Assembly (NCBI GenBank): GCA_018340375.1
Contig: JAFFJZ010000002.1
Coordinates: forward strand, 21,036,001-21,100,000
Length of the DNA: 64,000 nucleotides
Reading direction: 5' to 3'
DNA from: Gonatopus flavifemur
Lineage: Eukaryota; Arthropoda; Insecta; Hymenoptera; Dryinidae
Shown here: piece after piece, positions 62,470-64,000 of the stretch
Position numbering within the stretch: the first letter of the stretch is position 1
Layout of the letters: each line of letters opens with the position of its first letter
The notes under the pieces: model-generated
What the model saw: only the letters and a program-made list of their open reading frames with translations
Told to the model about the DNA's origin: nothing
Databases searched by the model: none
Translations under genes and position numbers: made by a program

Positions 62470-63525
62470 CAGGGATGGGCAGCCCCAAATAATTTTCGAC
62501 TCGATTACAGTGAAGGGTACGGAATACAAATTCACTCAGTGATATTCTGATGGAAAAGTAATGAATACAAATTCCCTCCATATTTCACGCATATACAGAG
62601 TAACAATTATCAATGTATTTTGTATTCGACAGTTGAATGTTACATATATCACAAATTCATTTTTCACTCGTATGTAATCGAATTACAAATACGAATATAC
62701 TCTGTTTTCTTGCAACAGCAGAGTAAAGAATTCATTCAAATTTATTCTGTACCTATTTTCCGTTCGAATATAAGACGAGGATGAGATGTCTTTGCAATAG
62801 TATAATGACTGCATGAAAGTCATGAAACTGTGAGTTAAGTTCATACAATAAGAATTGTTTATTTTACACATAGTGTCATGACACTCTCAGACATTCGATG
62901 TTTTAAATTTGATTAAAATTATAATTTCCTCGGAACATACATTGGTTTTTTATGTTACAGACTATTTAATTTATGGTAAGAATTCGAAAACGATCAACTA
63001 ATGTAGAATGGTTAGGGATCACCCTATATGTTGTATACTCATGCTCGTGGTCAAATTCAAGCTACAATTAATAACCATGTAACCGTATTAATATTCATTT
63101 CAAAAATTAAAGATAGATTCTCGTATTATATTGATAGATCGATAGAAGGATATAACTTTTGACACAATGTTTATTCCATGATCATGTATTTTGCCACTCT
63201 TTTCTTCTCAATATTGAGACATGAGAAACAAATTGCCTCATACACCTTCAAAGCGTAAGTACGCGTTCGTATTGTAATCTTTATCTCCTCTCCTTTGAAA
63301 TGGGAATTACAATTAGATTTTGTATTTCAAATTCCTAAATAGTGGAAGTACAATTCTATTTTGTACTCGGAAGTAAAGAAAGCCACGATTGGTATTGTAT
63401 TTGATACTCTAAAAGAGTCAGAGTACAGAGTACAATTATATTTGATGTTCTGTAACAAATGAAGTATTGAGTATAATTATACTTTTCACTTCACATTTGG
63501 CGGAGTACATTCTTGCCCATCCCTG
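62470..63525. mobile_element. hAT-like non-autonomous element, CAGGGATGGGCA ends
   Basis: Begins CAGGGATGGGCAGCCCC and ends TTGCCCATCCCTG. The interior repeats GAGTACAAATT and GTACAATTATA words. A third GCCCATCCCT end is at about 60780. CAGGG-TGGGC ends are common among hAT transposons, so the class is inferred. No 8-bp duplication could be matched. Confidence 0.6.
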
Positions 63526-64000
63526 TTTCTAATGGAATGTACTATGGCATAACAATAGAAATCTGATCAAATTCACAATGTTTTATAGTAAATGTCATCA
63601 GAAGTCAGTATCTTCCCCCATTCCTATAATTCAGTGTACAAATGTCAATAAGTTTTATAACTTATTTTCTCAAGTTCAGGACAATGTTTTGGGCTCTGGA
63701 TTTATATTTAGAGCCAAATCCTAGCAGTGCACTTATCGCGGTATATTTGAAATTTGTAATCATTGCTTAGTTATTTAAAAACTACGTCGCAAAATTTTGT
63801 TCGTTTTCTGATATTCCATGGCTCTTAAATCCTTCACAATTTGAAATTGGAATTCAGATTTCTCTGAATTACCTGTGGAGTCTGAGATTACAAAGTTCTT
63901 GACATGCACTTCTCTCTAAACTATTCTACAAGGCTTTGAATTCTTGTAGATACTGTAATTGGCGATTCTTCCAAATTCAATTCCGTCTGAGATTTCACAA

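Larger units (their letters stand above)
59820..64000. other. Last visible Dlg5 intron (open to the right)
   Basis: Begins with the GTAAGATA donor after Dlg5 exon 11. The closing exon of the guanylate-kinase-like domain was not found to the window end, so the intron probably runs past it. It carries the mariner relic, the hAT-like element and other repeats, with no other gene. Confidence 0.6.

Noticed and set aside
1..64000. CRISPR arrays, rRNA genes or bacterial mobile elements
   Set aside because: No regularly spaced direct repeats, no rRNA sequence and no prokaryotic gene structure; the genes are spliced animal genes.

Overview
This window is animal nuclear DNA, almost certainly from an insect. 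It is AT-rich, its genes are split by GT-AG introns, and the three host genes are insect-type versions of known families. I cannot fix the order from sequence alone. The combination of genes and the density of short foldback elements would fit a hymenopteran, but that is a guess.

Layout. (1) 175-7387, minus strand: a complete five-exon GMC oxidoreductase (glucose-dehydrogenase-like) whose exons splice to a 635-residue protein. (2) 24993-32661, plus strand: flotillin-2 exons 2-8, with the short first coding exon not found in the window. (3) 50569 to beyond 59819, plus strand: Dlg5, a MAGUK-family scaffold with coiled coil, four PDZ domains, SH3 and guanylate-kinase-like domain; its last exon lies past the window end. 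(4) 61588-62293, minus strand: a decayed mariner transposase inside the last visible Dlg5 intron.

The rest is non-coding and unusually rich in short inverted-repeat (foldback, MITE-like) elements. Several families can be told apart by ends and target duplications: TA-flanked elements ending CACTG..CAGTG, TA-flanked elements ending CACGGAG..CTCCGTG, TTAA-flanked elements starting GGGG or GAGGATACCAG, elements with CCCTGGTTGAAA-like ends, and elements with CCTGCT ends. Some are nested, and those cases show the target-site duplication directly. The densest patch, 46.4-49.0 kb, is a near-continuous run of hairpins just upstream of Dlg5. By contrast 32.7-43.8 kb is nearly free of them.

The three host genes have no obvious shared pathway: a secreted or membrane-associated flavoenzyme, a lipid-raft scaffold and a polarity scaffold. 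I see no operon, CRISPR, rRNA or prokaryotic system. Two tRNA-like (SINE-like) segments and one intronic pre-miRNA-like hairpin are the best RNA-gene candidates. I did not find a convincing new gene system; the novelty here lies in the repeat architecture.
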